Below are positions 32,270 to 43,379 of a stretch of 64,000 nucleotides of DNA, in pieces. This DNA comes from Lepas anatifera (lineage: Eukaryota; Arthropoda; Thecostraca; Lepadidae). Location of the stretch: assembly GCA_034440635.1 (NCBI GenBank), contig JAOTON010001354.1, positions 310,001 to 374,000 on the forward strand, given 5' to 3'. Within the stretch, counting starts at the first letter, position 1. Every line of letters begins with the position of its first letter. Below the pieces are notes generated by a model. It was not told the origin of the DNA. It made no database searches and was given only the letters and a program-made list of their open reading frames with translations. The position numbers and the translations under genes were made by a program.

Positions 32270-33435
32270 AATTGGTCAACCTTGCGAATCCACTTATTTC
32301 TTACATTTGTGTTAACCACCTCATTGTTTTTTCAGAAATGTTAAGCTATCACCTGATACACTTAGCGGCCAAAGTTCTCTTCATTTAATTAACACTATAC
32401 CTATATGTCCTTGAAGGTAGGTTGTGAAGCGTTACATCTATTTGGAGACCATTGAGGCTTTTCAAAACAGGCCTCATTTTTATTTTCATGGAATTATTCG
32501 ATCTTTTTATGGGGCTGTTCACTTATGACGGCAGCCAATAATTGGGCTGTTCGGACCCCCTCCCCATTTGACAGAAAGCGTCGGAAAATGGCTGACCTCC
32601 CTCCCACATTCGTCAGAAATCCGCGGAAATTTCCAGACCCCCCCTTGTCAGTAAAAATGTTGTCCACTCCAAAATAATATTTAGAGGTGTGAGAGCTGCA
32701 GTGCCCTGGATTGGAATCTCTTTGGGGGATGTCCGGACACCCCCAATGCAACATTGAAGTGGTATTGAAATGTTGAGTATCCTGTTTGTCACAAAATGGG
32801 GTGCTCCCAGAGGGCTTAAGAGGGCGTTGTCCCACATGAAGTTCCATCGCGGTTCATAGAGTATAATGCGAACGGGACGCGCTTCGCCACGGCCGTGTCC
32901 ACGGGGGCCTTCAGGGGAGACGGGGGCTGGGGAACAGGTGTTGGCGGTTGTCCTAGCCCCCCCTTGCTACGCCTCTGCTTCGCAGTAATCCCACCTCGAT
33001 GAAACCCGTAATTGTGACGGACCCAGGATTTTCAATCGGGCGGGGGGATCGGGGGACGGGGATGCAAATGGTCTAAATTGGGCGCCATCCGTACCAGGGG
33101 TGCGCTAAAACCAATCAGGCGGGCGCCGATTCTCGCATCCTGGGGCGGGGATGGAAAGCGACGTTTTTGTTAGTCCTGGATGGGCCTTGCATGCGTCGAA
33201 ACAGAACTGATGCCCTCAACCAGATAAATATATTTATAACGGCGTACCCAACACAATTTTCCATGAATCAGAAAACCTAACATAAATCCATAAAAACAGA
33301 AAAACAACGCATTGGGCCATCAGTGCTACATCTGTCGCACTGATGGTCCAGGCATAACGTTAAACCACAATCACTGCACACGAAAGTTCAGATAGAAAGA
33401 GACCAGCCCCTACCATCATTTCAAAATTGTGAGGC
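32270..33435. other. Unassigned, repeat-like in the middle
   Basis: 32500-33020 has GGNGGGGG-rich tracts and CCTAGCCCCCCCTTGCTACGCCTCTG near 32955, a word resembling ends of dispersed repeats elsewhere here. 33018-33060 opens with GACGGACCCAGGATTTTCAATCGGG, another GGATTCAGG-like opening. A short hairpin (CCATCAGTGC arms) lies at 33314-33349. No supported coding sequence. Confidence 0.4.
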
Positions 33436-33451
33436 GTGGTTCGCGCGAACC

Positions 33452-33490
33452 TCCACCATTACAAGTTGAAACAGTGCCACTGTGCTGGTA
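33452..33490 (-). pseudogene. Possible decayed duplicate of the gene's last exon end
   Basis: On the minus strand TGG CAC TGT TTC AAC TTG TAA (W-H-C-F-N-L-stop) resembles the end of the exon at 33889-33989 (W-D-C-F-K-L-stop). An upstream GAGAAAATATGTATAAACCG resembles sequence upstream of that exon. The frame is closed by a stop just before, so this is a remnant or chance. Confidence 0.3.
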
Positions 33491-33888
33491 ACATCTGTTC
33501 GGTTTATACATATTTTCTCGACCGGCGGGAGTCTCTTCTTCCCGTCTCGCCGTTGCGAAGTGCATTGTGCATGCACGGTACCAGGGTTAACTTTGGGGGA
33601 TAAGCTGTAATATGGGACTATATCATACATGACTATTGCTTTCTTTTGGACTCAACTTCAATCATTTTAGAGGCCAATTTACTATAAGCCCAATCCAACG
33701 GCGTGTCCTCAAAAGTCCGACCTGGTACCGTGCAAACACTCCGTCACTGATCATCGTGAGGGGCCGAATTCCGCTCGGCTCGATAGCTGGTAAAAAAAAA
33801 CGCCTGCAAACCAGACTGCCCACCGGAAACTACCGGCGACTATCGACATGCGGCGGTCCCTGACGCAGTCCAAAGGTCGCCGGTGGTT

Positions 33889-34762
33889 TTACAATTTGAA
33901 ACAGTCCCACTCCATCTGCCGAGTGGTTATTTGGTAAACTTCCCAATACTTGCACCTAGCCAGAGCAAGAATCTGCTGATCCGTTTTGCCTGTGTGTGGG
34001 TGATACAGGAATCGATTACCTACGTTTACATATTCTCGCAAGAATCGTAAGCAGTATAAATACAGTTTATACATGGGCAAGCAAATGTCACGTTACCACA
34101 CTGATGTTTTGTTCTGTATCAGCTCGAATGATGACGGGTAAGCACTAACCCTTAGACATCTTAATTGCGTGCAACCCAAAATTGGGAAAGCCTTTTTACC
34201 CTCTCCCGATGTGTTTTCCTCTATCAGCTACATGCCATTGTCTATTACTATGGCTGATGAAATTCGTACAAACTCCATCATTGTCCTAATGTAAGCATTG
34301 CTCCGACCAGTTGTTCTTCCTCAAGGTTGAGCTCACGGATGGCGACGAGGCTCGGGACCTTACTCAGGATCGCGCTTACATAAGGGGATTATTTTTTGGA
34401 TGGGCGAGTACATGTTAATAGCTTGGTTTAAGTTGAGGCAGTTTGTTTGAATCGTATTGTTGACAGTTTCCAGGGAACAAAACGATGAATTAGGGTGGAT
34501 TACACCGATGAAGATCCCTTCACTTGGATCAGTTACGAAATCTTGAATACAGCCTCGCGTGGCTTGGTCTCCCGAGTTTATGATCGTCGCAGTGGCACAG
34601 ATATCCTGACAGGCCTGTTCTGCTTCTAGGATGGTGTTGACTTCCTGGTCGAGTAGTTTATAAGAGCTATTGTCTGCGCCGCACGTGGTGAAGTCGCTGG
34701 GACATGTCGGCTCTGTGCTGTTGGTGTCGTTGTCGCCACCCTTCTTGCACCGACGAAGCCGC
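33889..34762 (-). CDS. Best-supported part of the gene: last two exons
   Basis: The exon 34380-34762 is open over 383 nt and ends one base into a Cys codon (T, then GTAAGC). The acceptor at 33990-33991 (pyrimidine-rich CCTGTATCACCCACACACAG) supplies GC, completing Cys and staying in frame for 32 more codons to TAA at 33889-33891. The intron is 390 bp, GT-AG. The encoded segment has evenly spaced cysteines (for example TEPTCPSDFTTCGADNSS, EQACQDICATATI, NSSFCSLETVNNT), as in a disulfide-bonded extracellular domain. Finding a phase-matched donor and acceptor is stronger evidence than the open frame alone. Confidence 0.6.
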
Positions 34763-35972
34763 CTGCGGTTGCAATACAAATACACTGTCATATCGAGGCA
34801 CCACGATTCAAAAACATTTGTTTGTATTCATATTCATAACTGGCACAAATCAAATAGGTAAATAGCATTGCCAGCTCATGGGCCAATTTGATATCACAAT
34901 AATTTTGATACTTTGATGCAAGTTGATGCATAGTTAAATCCCATCATTTTTTTGAAATATCAGTCTTATCAGTTTTTTGGCAGAAATAGGCCAAATCAAT
35001 TATTTTCAGCATGGATTTTCCCTAGAAGCACTATAATTTTGAATTAATCAAAGGTGTGATCTTTCCTTAGAGAAAAAGAAATTCAACAGGCCACCAGGAA
35101 ATAAAATGGGCTCCCCCTGTCCTAGTTTAATTTTACTCCGTAAAATTTTCAGAAGCTTTACTTGAATCAAAAAACCAGTAATTGAATTTTCCTTTAAATG
35201 TTTGTTTGAAATTCGCAAAGCTGCTTCTTCAAAATGTACTTAAACCATATTCCTAAATGTCAGTGAACCATATATGTAACAAATATAACAAAATATCAGT
35301 CTAAGTGACTACAGCATGCTAAGGAACTTGGCTTAACTGGAGTTTCAGGCAGATTTACGACCGGCTTTCCGGGCTTTGTATGTTGTATTGTACCTGTTGT
35401 ATTGTACCAGCATACAACTTATCATTGGTGCGAGAGTTTTGCTCATATGAATTCTGGTTGGCAACAGTTTTTACATTTTTTCCTCCCCTGGTCAAAACGG
35501 ATGTTTTCTAGTGATCTAGTAAGTCCCCAGAATCATTTAAGTGCGAAATGCCCATAAATCCCAGCATTTTTTAAAGCGGCTGAGCCAGTACTCTTGCTAG
35601 CAGAGGAGGAAGACCCCCTATTCCTGATGTTATTAGTCGCATTAGGAATTCAGGTTTCGTGTCTTTAGGGGACTCATCACGCTTGGTTCTACCGAGTATT
35701 CTTCGATGAGGTGCAGCAAATTTTGATTTTGTTGTTTGCCTTTGTTTGTTTGAAATGTTTGATCAAATCCTCAAGTAGCCTGTATTAGTCTTTATATTTT
35801 TGTGTTTTGTATTTTTCTTCATACGAAGGAAGAGGTTTTCGAAGTAATGTCGAACAAGAGAAAAAGAGGTTTTTTGAACAAAGGTAAAAATGCAAGGATT
35901 TCTTTACAAATGAAGGTCCTTAAGTTATTCGTTACATAGCTTTCTTTATTCCTAAATGTCCATGTTAACGCA

Positions 35973-36048
<76 letters not shown>

Positions 36049-37518
36049 AATATATATAAAATTGGAATGAATAAGGTGAGGGCTATGGGCATATGGTATT
36101 CTTGTTACGTTTTTGAGGCCCAAATTTTTTGGGGGGTTCTGAAGTGTCACCTGGGGGTAACTTTTGCATGTAGAGTTAAGATGTGTTATGACTCCCGAAT
36201 TGAAATACCAAAGTGTTTTAGCAAAGAAACTTCTATGGAAAGCAGGTCGGACATTCGCCTCACCTTCTCAGTCGCTTGATTTTGTTCTCCAAGTGACGGA
36301 ACCATTCTTTCAACAGTCCAAATCTGCCCCAGAGTCCACGGCCACGGCTGTAGGTCACACCGCACAGTGTCAGTTCAGGCAGTCCTCCACAAACTCTCAG
36401 ACACAAGCCACTACCACAAGTGCAGCGGCTGGTTTTACCACAAGCATAGCAGCCCAAGTTTGTCAGAGCACGCCATTTGCACTTCAACAAGCCAATGATA
36501 CGACCCGAATCCCGTCAGAAGCTCAAAAATATCATAACTCTGAGAACTGCCTTCAATACCAAATTTATGTTTTCGCCTTCTGACAAAACGGGAAAGAAAA
36601 TTGTGGGCTTGGTTGCACTACATTGGGTGCGAGCTTTTATATCGATTAAATTGAATTATTATCACAAGCTGGTTTCTGCGGGTTATAAACAAAAAAATAC
36701 TTGATTAGCTTTGTTTCGGATTAGGTCATGATAAAATAGTTTGTATTACCGAAAAAACTGTATGCATAACAAGGCTGATAACGGCAAAACAGTTAAAATA
36801 AGGATTGCGTCTTCTGGTTCATTGTAGTTTTATAAAAAAATCAAAGAGCAGCAAAGTAAACTCCCCTCCTACCTCTGCAGTAACTGCTCAGGTCAATAGA
36901 AGTACACACAGATGCACACACGCACCGAAATTTTAAAATGAACTATTATACAATACTCTACACTTGTCAGGCGGACTTAATGTAACTCACCCGTAAAAGC
37001 TTCCAATAGCTGAGCCGTGCCCTGCTAGGCTTCTCGAGCTTGGCTCCGCCGCGCTGATGGGGAGTTTTTGTTGGTTATTTGATATGCACAGTTTCTGCCA
37101 CCTCCTAGTCACACATTTGCGCCGCAAAGATATGCAAATCTGACTTTTTTTCTTTGATAGCAATCGCGAAACCCTTTGCAGGCATTTTGACGCAATATGA
37201 ATGTTAAAATCCTGCATTGGAGCTCTTTTTAGCACCAGAGACCCGAATCAGAGCAAATTACGTGTACTTCTAAGATTGCATATCTGACAGATGACCAAAT
37301 GAAAAATGACAGAAAGGAAGTAAGAACACAGCGGACTAAAGGCACGGTATTTTGTGAAGTGCTGATCATAATAGCCCCTTTCCACGGAGAATATACCTGC
37401 TATAAAGCAGTAGGCCGATGACACAGCATACAAACAGCATCATGAAATTGGTCCAAAGTTTCATTCTTGTTGGATGTCGTACGATTGGTTGACCTGTCAA
37501 TGAAGATGTGTTTGTCAT
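33889..37518 (-). CDS. Four-exon gene model: small type II membrane protein, family unknown
   Basis: Model: join of complement 37397-37518, 36264-36347, 34380-34762 and 33889-33989; 690 nt, 229 codons plus stop. All junctions keep frame: exon 1 ends AG then GTATAT; exon 2 begins after TGACCTACAG and ends AAG then GTGAGG; exon 3 begins after CAACCGCAG and ends TTAT then GTAAGC; exon 4 begins after CCCACACACAG. The product has ~20 cytosolic residues with basic RHPTRMK, a membrane helix (LWTNFMMLFVCCVIGLLLYS), a basic segment (KIKRLRRRLRRCKKGG), and a ~150-residue cysteine-rich region with N-glycosylation sequons (NST, NSS twice, NNT). The positive-inside rule suggests the C terminus faces the lumen or outside. 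Exon 1 could start further 5' (frame open to 37776), and exon 2 has other in-phase acceptors. I recognise no family. Introns hold (TA)n repeats. Confidence 0.5.
35971..36060. repeat. (TA)n microsatellite with A-rich break
   Basis: About 70 bp of TA dinucleotides, then AAAAAAAATATATATAAAA. It lies in an intron of the minus-strand gene model and makes meaningless YI-repeat frames on both strands. Confidence 0.95.
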
Positions 37519-37744
37519 CTCTACTCTACCATGTTTCACTTTTTCAAATAAAGCAATGCTGATTTTCGGGCATACTCTCAACAAAATTATCCCCAAGTCA
37601 TTTTTGTATACAAACTTCATTATACGACTTCTGAAAAACTCCCCAAGCCCCTGCCATTGGTCCACAGCCGTTTGGACTTTCCTCTTGTGGGTACGGGTGT
37701 TTTTGTCAGAAATTACCGTTCCTCCGATGGTCCTGTTATAACCA

Positions 37745-37905
37745 ACCACCTGCCAAGGGCCTAGTTTCATAAACATTGAAGCATGAGTTGTAGAAATGCG
37801 ACGTAACTTACGCCGCTCTCCTGGCGATGCTAATTGGCAGCTCTAGTGAAAGTGGAGTAAATTAAAACTCATGCTATTGGGTTTATGAAATGGGGTCCTG
37901 GAGGG
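37745..37905. mobile_element. Small MITE-like inverted-repeat element
   Basis: The left end GGGCCTAGTTTCATAAAC...AGCATGAGTT and the right end, reverse-complemented, GGACCCCATTTCATAAACCC...AGCATGAGTT, pair over about 40 bp. The total length is ~160 bp with no coding content. It lies just upstream of exon 1 of the gene model and would cut off any further 5' extension of that exon. Confidence 0.65.
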
Positions 37906-37975
37906 ATATCATTGCCCACTTCGTAGACGGGCTTTTATTACCCTCTAACTAGGTGTATTGTGCAAAACAGAACTT

Positions 37976-38720
37976 TGTTTATTTTTATTTATTTATTTAT
38001 TGCAACTGATGAGCAACAAGTTATCATGCGTCACCCAATCATATCTCATCTCGTTTCGTTACATTGTCGAACATACAAGTGCATACATATATAACAAGAC
38101 AAATGTCAAGCTCGCCAGCTGTTTAGCATACTTTTTCATGGGATTTAAAAACAGAAGGAGAATCGTGCAATAGATCCGATTGAGGCTGTGAGTGAACAAA
38201 TATGTTTGTGTTTGTCGCAGCGCGGCAAAACAACACGCGTTTTACTGTTTCTTTCCTTGCAAATTGAATTTCAAACAAATTATTTGCCGATGCTCTCGTA
38301 TTCCGAGTTGGGGTATGTAGAGGGAAACATCCGAGTAGAAAGGCGCTGTCAAAGTTTCCAGTCCAAATTTTACGGACAAACCGGACATCGTATTGGACGC
38401 GTTTACTCAGCAGGCTCGACACCTAGAAGTGGACAAGAAGTTCCGAGTAGGATAGATATTCTGGAGGCCGCGAGGAGTGTGCGTGTGAGGCTAGCCAGAT
38501 GAGAAACTTATGCTGAATTTTGCCTAGTCTTTCTAGTTGGGTTTTTGAGGCATCATCCCAAATGACGCATCCATATTCTAAAAGGGACGGAATATTTCCT
38601 AAAAAAAACTGCAAGTATTGTTTCGCATTTGAGTTGACCGGGGATTCTACGAATGACAGGAGGCAGGCGGGTTGCAATGATTTTGATGAAGAAAGGAAAA
38701 AACAATGACAAATTGACAAA
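37976..38720 (-). pseudogene. Non-LTR retrotransposon (LINE) ORF2 C-terminus, decayed
   Basis: Read on the minus strand, 38720 to 38423 encodes the thumb-region motif IPSLLEYGCVIWDDASKTQL followed by IQHKFLIWLA, the pattern that follows the RT domain in jockey/CR1-like LINEs. After a frameshift near 38422 it continues as VRFVRKIWTGNFDSAFLL, PTRNTRASANN and RAATNTNIF, the usual tail of these proteins. The 3' end reaches an (AAATA)n-type tail at about 37978-38001 (TTTATTTATT on the plus strand). It is 5' truncated and lacks the catalytic RT blocks. The clade cannot be fixed from the fragment. Confidence 0.7.
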
Positions 38721-38724
38721 TGTT

Positions 38725-38897
38725 TGTAGATATGCTAAAACCTGCCTCAGCATATCTACAATGTCACAAGAAGGTATAAAAATAAGCCAGAAGTCCTGTA
38801 AATTAGCCATAAATTTCCCCATTTTGATGCTATGGATGTAACAGAACTATGGATAGAACAATGAGTGAAACAATTTCACTCGCTGTTACATCCATAG
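38725..38897. repeat. Two short perfect hairpins
   Basis: 38725-38760 has 12-nt arms (TGTAGATATGCT) around a 12-nt loop. 38830-38897 has 15-nt outer arms (CTATGGATGTAACAG) and 8-nt inner arms (GAGTGAAA). They may be remnants of small foldback elements. Confidence 0.6.
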
Positions 38898-39389
38898 TTT
38901 TGTTGCAGACTGTACTTATATGCCTGTGTAGTTTCTGTAGCATGTAGTTTTTAGATGCCATCGCTTATGTACCAAAAATGTAGTTAGGTCATCACACTGT
39001 ATCCTTCGCAAGATGTTAAAATTTGTTTTCACGTGTACCTGCCTGCTGTTTGCCTTAAATTCAAATTAAATTTAAAAATCATTGCTATCAATGACTTCAA
39101 ATTCAAAACTTTTTCTGAAGAAGACACGTCATCGAAATATTAACATACCTTTCGGGCGTTTTCGATTGCATTATATTATGAGCAATTGCCGTTAATTTTA
39201 TATAGCATAATCAGCATGACTATCACGCTCAAGACAACACTTCAAACTCTTAAAACTGTATTGCAGTTTGACACAGTTAGTCTGCTATTTTTGTCATGAT
39301 TTTACCTGTGGTGATTGAGGAGGTAGTAGCTGCGACTGACTTTTATTTCACAACGTGAATATTCATGAAGGTTCTCCAATATATCAAAT

Positions 39390-39510
39390 CATATGGCTTA
39401 GTGGATAACGCGTCTGTCTGCTAAATCACCAGTCCCGGGTTGAAGTCCCGGCGGAGCCTCTGAATACGATCTCTACGATCTGCTGAAGAAGACAATTTTT
39501 GTCGAAACGC
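39390..39510 (+). mobile_element. tRNA-derived SINE head followed by a hammerhead-like core
   Basis: GGCTTAGTGGATAACGCG (A box) and GGGTTGAAGTCCCGG (B box, with a CCCGG T-stem) lead into GAGCCTCTGAATACGATCT, matching the SINE at 18750. At 39483 follows CTGAAGA, A, GACAA-TTT-TTGTC, GAAAC, a hammerhead-like core with a perfect 5-bp stem II; stems I and III are not evident. Confidence 0.55.
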
Positions 39511-40833
39511 ATTCATCTGTCTGCTGTGTTGGTTTAGGTGATAATTAGAGTCGTAGTGTTCAAGAACATTTTGAGGTAACTGATTGAATAATTTTCATTA
39601 ACCAATAATTTTACATTAACAGTTTTTCTGACTTCAAGCAGAAAATTGCTAGAACGCAAGTATGCCGCAAATTTGGTTCAAAACAAATACGAGGAAACAA
39701 ATTCTAATGTTGTCATAATATATCTTTTAGCCAGCCATATTATGTATTATGGGATTAAAAACATGGCAGCAGTGTGGATGTGTGTATTTCTGTAGACGTG
39801 ATCCAATTTGGATACAAATCTACGAAACTTGCCAAACTGAGCCTGGAATTAGTAACAGACACAATACAGAACGGTATTTTTTGGTGTTTGATTCCTGTCT
39901 TCATGTCCATGCATTAAATGTAATCCCACATTTATTGTACAAAACCTGCAGGTAAAAATCTGGGATTACGTTGTTTTATGGGTATGAAAAACTCTAGGCT
40001 TGGATTAAGATAAGGATTTTGCAGAAAAATGATTCTTGGGTCTCAACACTGAAGCCCGGAATCCACCTGATGAAGCCTGGTATCAGCCCAGGATATGCGC
40101 TCATGCTAGGTACTTAGGCCCGGTCCAGGCCTGCCTGGCCTGAGCCAGGCTTTTGCCCGAGTCCTCGGGCCTAGGAAGTCCCACCTCTACTCTAAATACA
40201 AACCTTATCATCATACAACAGCGACTATTTGCTTTTAGATGTAAAGCAGACCAAAAATCAAAGCTCTTCTAGAAATACATTACCTATGCGCAGGCAGCAG
40301 CAGTGAAGCTCTCCAAGCTATAGCCTCAAAGTTAATGCTTTCTGTGTTCAGGGGCGGCCCTTTTATACCTGAAACTGGGGCAGTGGCTGGGTGGAGTCTA
40401 TAGCGTGACGCGTCACGTGACGGAAGGGGTGGAGGGAGGTGTGAATGTGAGTTTGTGCAGCTTTTGCAAACACCGGAACCCGCCCCAGGTGTTCCAGTTC
40501 AATTTGAACTTTGTTGGCGCTTTTGCAGTTAGGTAAGTATAGACGAATCAGAAGGTTCTTATTCGCAAAAGAAATAATACAGTACGTCTGATAATATGCT
40601 CTTGCATTTATTTCTGATCTCAAAAAATGAACACGTAAACACACGTATTGCACCTGTCAAAAGATGAAGGGGTGATGACCATATGACACAGTCATATGGC
40701 AAGGAGTCCGGTGCTAGGGGCACTTTTCTGCCAGATTTCATCATGTTCGCTGCTCAATACATAGGTCTGGCTTATCCCTTCTATGACCACTTCTGGACAT
40801 TTTTGTTGGATACTATTTCTTCTCCACTATGGA
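39511..40833. other. No recognisable gene
   Basis: Mostly AT-rich sequence with a GC-rich block of GGCCTGNNCCAGG-type inverted words at 40110-40180. The frame at 39749-39955 lacks motifs and splice support. Confidence 0.4.
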
Positions 40834-40925
40834 AGATATTATTTATTTAAATGCCATAATGTGGAGTCGATTTTCGTAGGATCTCGTTCGGACTTCCTCC
40901 ACAAGAAGATATTGGGGGTCGGAGC

Positions 40926-41267
40926 ACGGTAGGAGGTGAGAGCGTCATTTACATCGGCGAAACTGATCGAGAAGTGCAGTCACGGATTCAAGAGCACTGC
41001 AACAGCTGGAGAGGACAAGTGCCCTCCAAACTGAAGGCGTCAGCCTTCAGTGAGTACCGGCAGTGCACTCCAGCCTTCTCGGAAATCAATATACTGAACC
41101 ACGCAGCCCACCACCAGATGCGTTTGCTTATGGAATCGGCCTACATCCAAACTCGTGGACGTCGCCAAACTCTGCTCGTCTCTCCTAATGATGCCAGTGT
41201 AAATAGGAACTCAGGCTCTCTATTGAACGATAGATGGTTTCCTATAATTCGTCGGGCCTGTTCCTAG
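40926..41267 (+). pseudogene. GIY-YIG endonuclease remnant of PLE-X
   Basis: In frame from the junction at 40926 the sequence reads VIYIGETDREVQSRIQEH (the YIG half and the R/H helix), a cysteine-free middle, then INILNHAAHHQMRLLMESAYIQ with the conserved Glu helix, and ends NSGSLLNDRWFPIIRRACS before a stop at 41265-41267. The N-terminal GIY half and the reverse transcriptase are missing through 5' truncation. The sequence differs widely from the PLE1 domain, so it is a separate lineage. The preceding 49 nt also happen to be open in this frame but belong to the inverted 3' end. Confidence 0.75.
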
Positions 41268-41757
41268 GATGCAAGCTCCTCTTGATCTCGTGTAATGTGA
41301 ATGTTCGATCATAGTGTTTTTTTAATGTTTTCATTGCATTTTTACATCATGTATCGTAGTCCTTACTGATTTATATATTGACAATGTTTGCATAATACTG
41401 CCTTTTATATTTGATTAGATAATATGTATTTTATAGTGTTTGCTTTTTCGTATCATAAATACGGGAAAGTTTGCATTATATGGAATCGATAATAGGTATT
41501 TTGTAGCTTTTGAATTTGCTTACCATAAATAAGTAAATATTGCGTGTTTTTATTATTACATTTCCCCCCCCCGCCTCCTCTCCACTCCTGTTCTATATTC
41601 CCCTTTTTATTGCTTCCCCCTCTTTTATATAATTAATAAGTGAGTATTGCGAGTATTGCGTGTTTTATTGTAGCTGTCTTAAACCCGCCTCCCTCGCTTG
41701 GTAAACCTAGTACTCTAGCGTTTCCATGTTAAATATGCGTTTTTAAAACTTTACCTT

Positions 41758-42604
41758 TTAACACGCGCATTGACGGGGGTCTGAGCCACCTTCGCATTGA
41801 CGGGGGGCGGGTACCTGCCCCCCTAAGATCTCGAGAACCACGGTAGGTAGCGAAAAACAGTAAACGGCGTTGGGCTGCCCATCCACTTCTCCATCGAAAA
41901 CATCTGAACCATTTTTTTGTCAGGTCACATTTAAGGTCACAAGAGGTCAAAACATGCCCGTCATAGGGATAACATGTAAATTCAGTTTTTCGACCATTAC
42001 ATCTTAACAAGTAAAGATAGAGCAAAACGACTTGAACTGTATGAATCCTCTTAGCAAGCCGAATCGAATGATGTATAATTTGATCTTGCTAGGTCAAATC
42101 AAGGATTTGACCTGACCTGAGGTCAGGTCAGGGTCGAATTATATAAAATGCATATCATTAGAACTGCAAAGCCCAGGCGAGTCTAATGCAGCTCGAATAA
42201 ATTCTCTATCACCATCGGTTACTGAGTTATTCCGTAAAAACAATTTTTTCTATGTATTTCTAATGGAGATGTCATGCCTCGTACCTGACCTTAGGTCATC
42301 GATATCAGACATACCGGAACATATTTTAGAGAACTCGGTGGGGCCATTATGTGATATGAGTTACAATGGGATAAGTTCACCCTGCGCCGACTTATGCTAT
42401 CTTAAACTTTTTGTGAGGTCGGGTCACTTGACCTGTACTGGTGACCTGACCTGAGATGACCTAACCTTAAGATTTTCACAGAAGTTGTAAAAATGATAAG
42501 GAAAAGGTATACCAAGTACGGCGGCGCTACGCGTCGCCGTTTTTCTACTGTCTCCGAAAAACCCGAGGAGGGCGGGTACCCGCCCCCCCGTCAATGCGCC
42601 TGTA
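41758..42604 (-). mobile_element. Family B element, copy B6
   Basis: TTAA lies at 41758-41761, two-core end first. It is collinear with B1 in reverse; the final terminus is eroded (GCGCCTGTAAA instead of GCGCGTGTTAA). It sits inside PLE-X 3' sequence. Confidence 0.85.
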
Positions 42605-42750
42605 AATGCATTGATAATTTTTTAGGTCGTTCTGGGAAGTCAGTGGCTTATTGCTGTCACGTGTAAATTATTGATGTCGCATGTTTTTCTGAGCTCAACT
42701 TTTGTACTGTGTGTTCTCTTGTGTCTTTGTATCCCCCTTATATTCCGAAC

Positions 42751-42790
42751 GATCATCGCTGACGAAGCACTGTAATACAGTACGAAAGCT
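42751..42790 (+). ncRNA. Hammerhead-like core near the PLE-X 3' end
   Basis: CTGACGA (42759-42765), A, then GCACTGT/ACAGTAC stem II with one mismatch, then GAAA (42784-42787). A TCG/CGA plus GATC/GATC stem I could form with sequence after AAGTC near 42820, but stem III does not close well. Its position close to the 3' end matches PLE1/2. Confidence 0.35.
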
Positions 42791-42848
42791 CCGACCCCCA
42801 ATATCTTCTTGTGGAGGAAGTCCGAACGAGATCCTAAGATATTATTTA

Positions 42849-43379
42849 GTTGTATTCCAAGTGGAATGACTTAAGGTCAATGGTGGATATAGGGGATGGG
42901 ACTAGGAAGAACTCAGCCCCCTTCCACGAATGTCGGACTGCCAATAGTAACTGCATAGCCGGAGGCGGCTGCTCGAGGCAGTGGAGACACTGACTCCAGC
43001 CCCGCCCCCTAAATGAAGTTATGCATTCGACACTGCTTAGGGCCCCAGAATGACAGGTGATAGGAAAGAAAAGCGAGCGCTACATGACATAGGAGACAAT
43101 ATCGAAACTTACCCAAAATTAATACAAAACTTTTTAGTTTTTTTAGTGGTAGCGTTATGTACGGTAACACAGGGCAAGTTACTGAGCTTACGTTGTATTT
43201 ATTCAGTTTACATGTGTTTGACTGTACCATAGCTTCATCCATAGGCGTAGGAACCGGGGGGGCCAGGTGGGCCACTGGCCCACCCATTTTTCTGTGATGG
43301 GCCCCCGCAACAGATATAAAAATATCAGCAACTGCTATGTAAAACAAACCCAAACGGGCTCGATAGGTTGTCTGGCAAA
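42849..43379. other. No gene; one repeat-type opening
   Basis: Around 43236-43315 ATAGGCGTAGGAACCGGGGG leads into a GGTGGGCCACTGGCCCACC palindrome-like tract, the style of other dispersed repeat starts here. Confidence 0.4.

Larger units (their letters stand above)
40846..42836 (+). mobile_element. PLE-X: second Penelope-like element, truncated, with B6 inserted
   Basis: It is flanked by the 12-bp duplication AGATATTATTTA (40834-40845 and 42837-42848). After 31 bp of filler, 40877-40925 is a perfect 49-nt inverted copy of the element's own 3' end (42788-42836). Then comes a sense copy that starts inside the endonuclease (about 40926) and runs to the 3' end, interrupted by B6 (41758-42604). 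This is the PLE2 plan with a much shorter inverted piece. Confidence 0.75.

Noticed and set aside
36349..36490. Cysteine pattern (minus strand) resembling a piggyBac C-terminal zinc ribbon
   Set aside because: Spacing does not fit well and no DDE transposase core is nearby. It may simply be intron, or part of a longer exon 2.
36164..36583. 139-codon plus-strand frame rich in Gln, Thr and Ser
   Set aside because: It lies opposite exon 2 of the minus-strand gene model, which has phase-matched splice sites; the plus frame has none.
39393..39465. True tRNA gene
   Set aside because: A and B boxes are present but no acceptor stem pairs, and the sequence continues as in the SINE at 18750.
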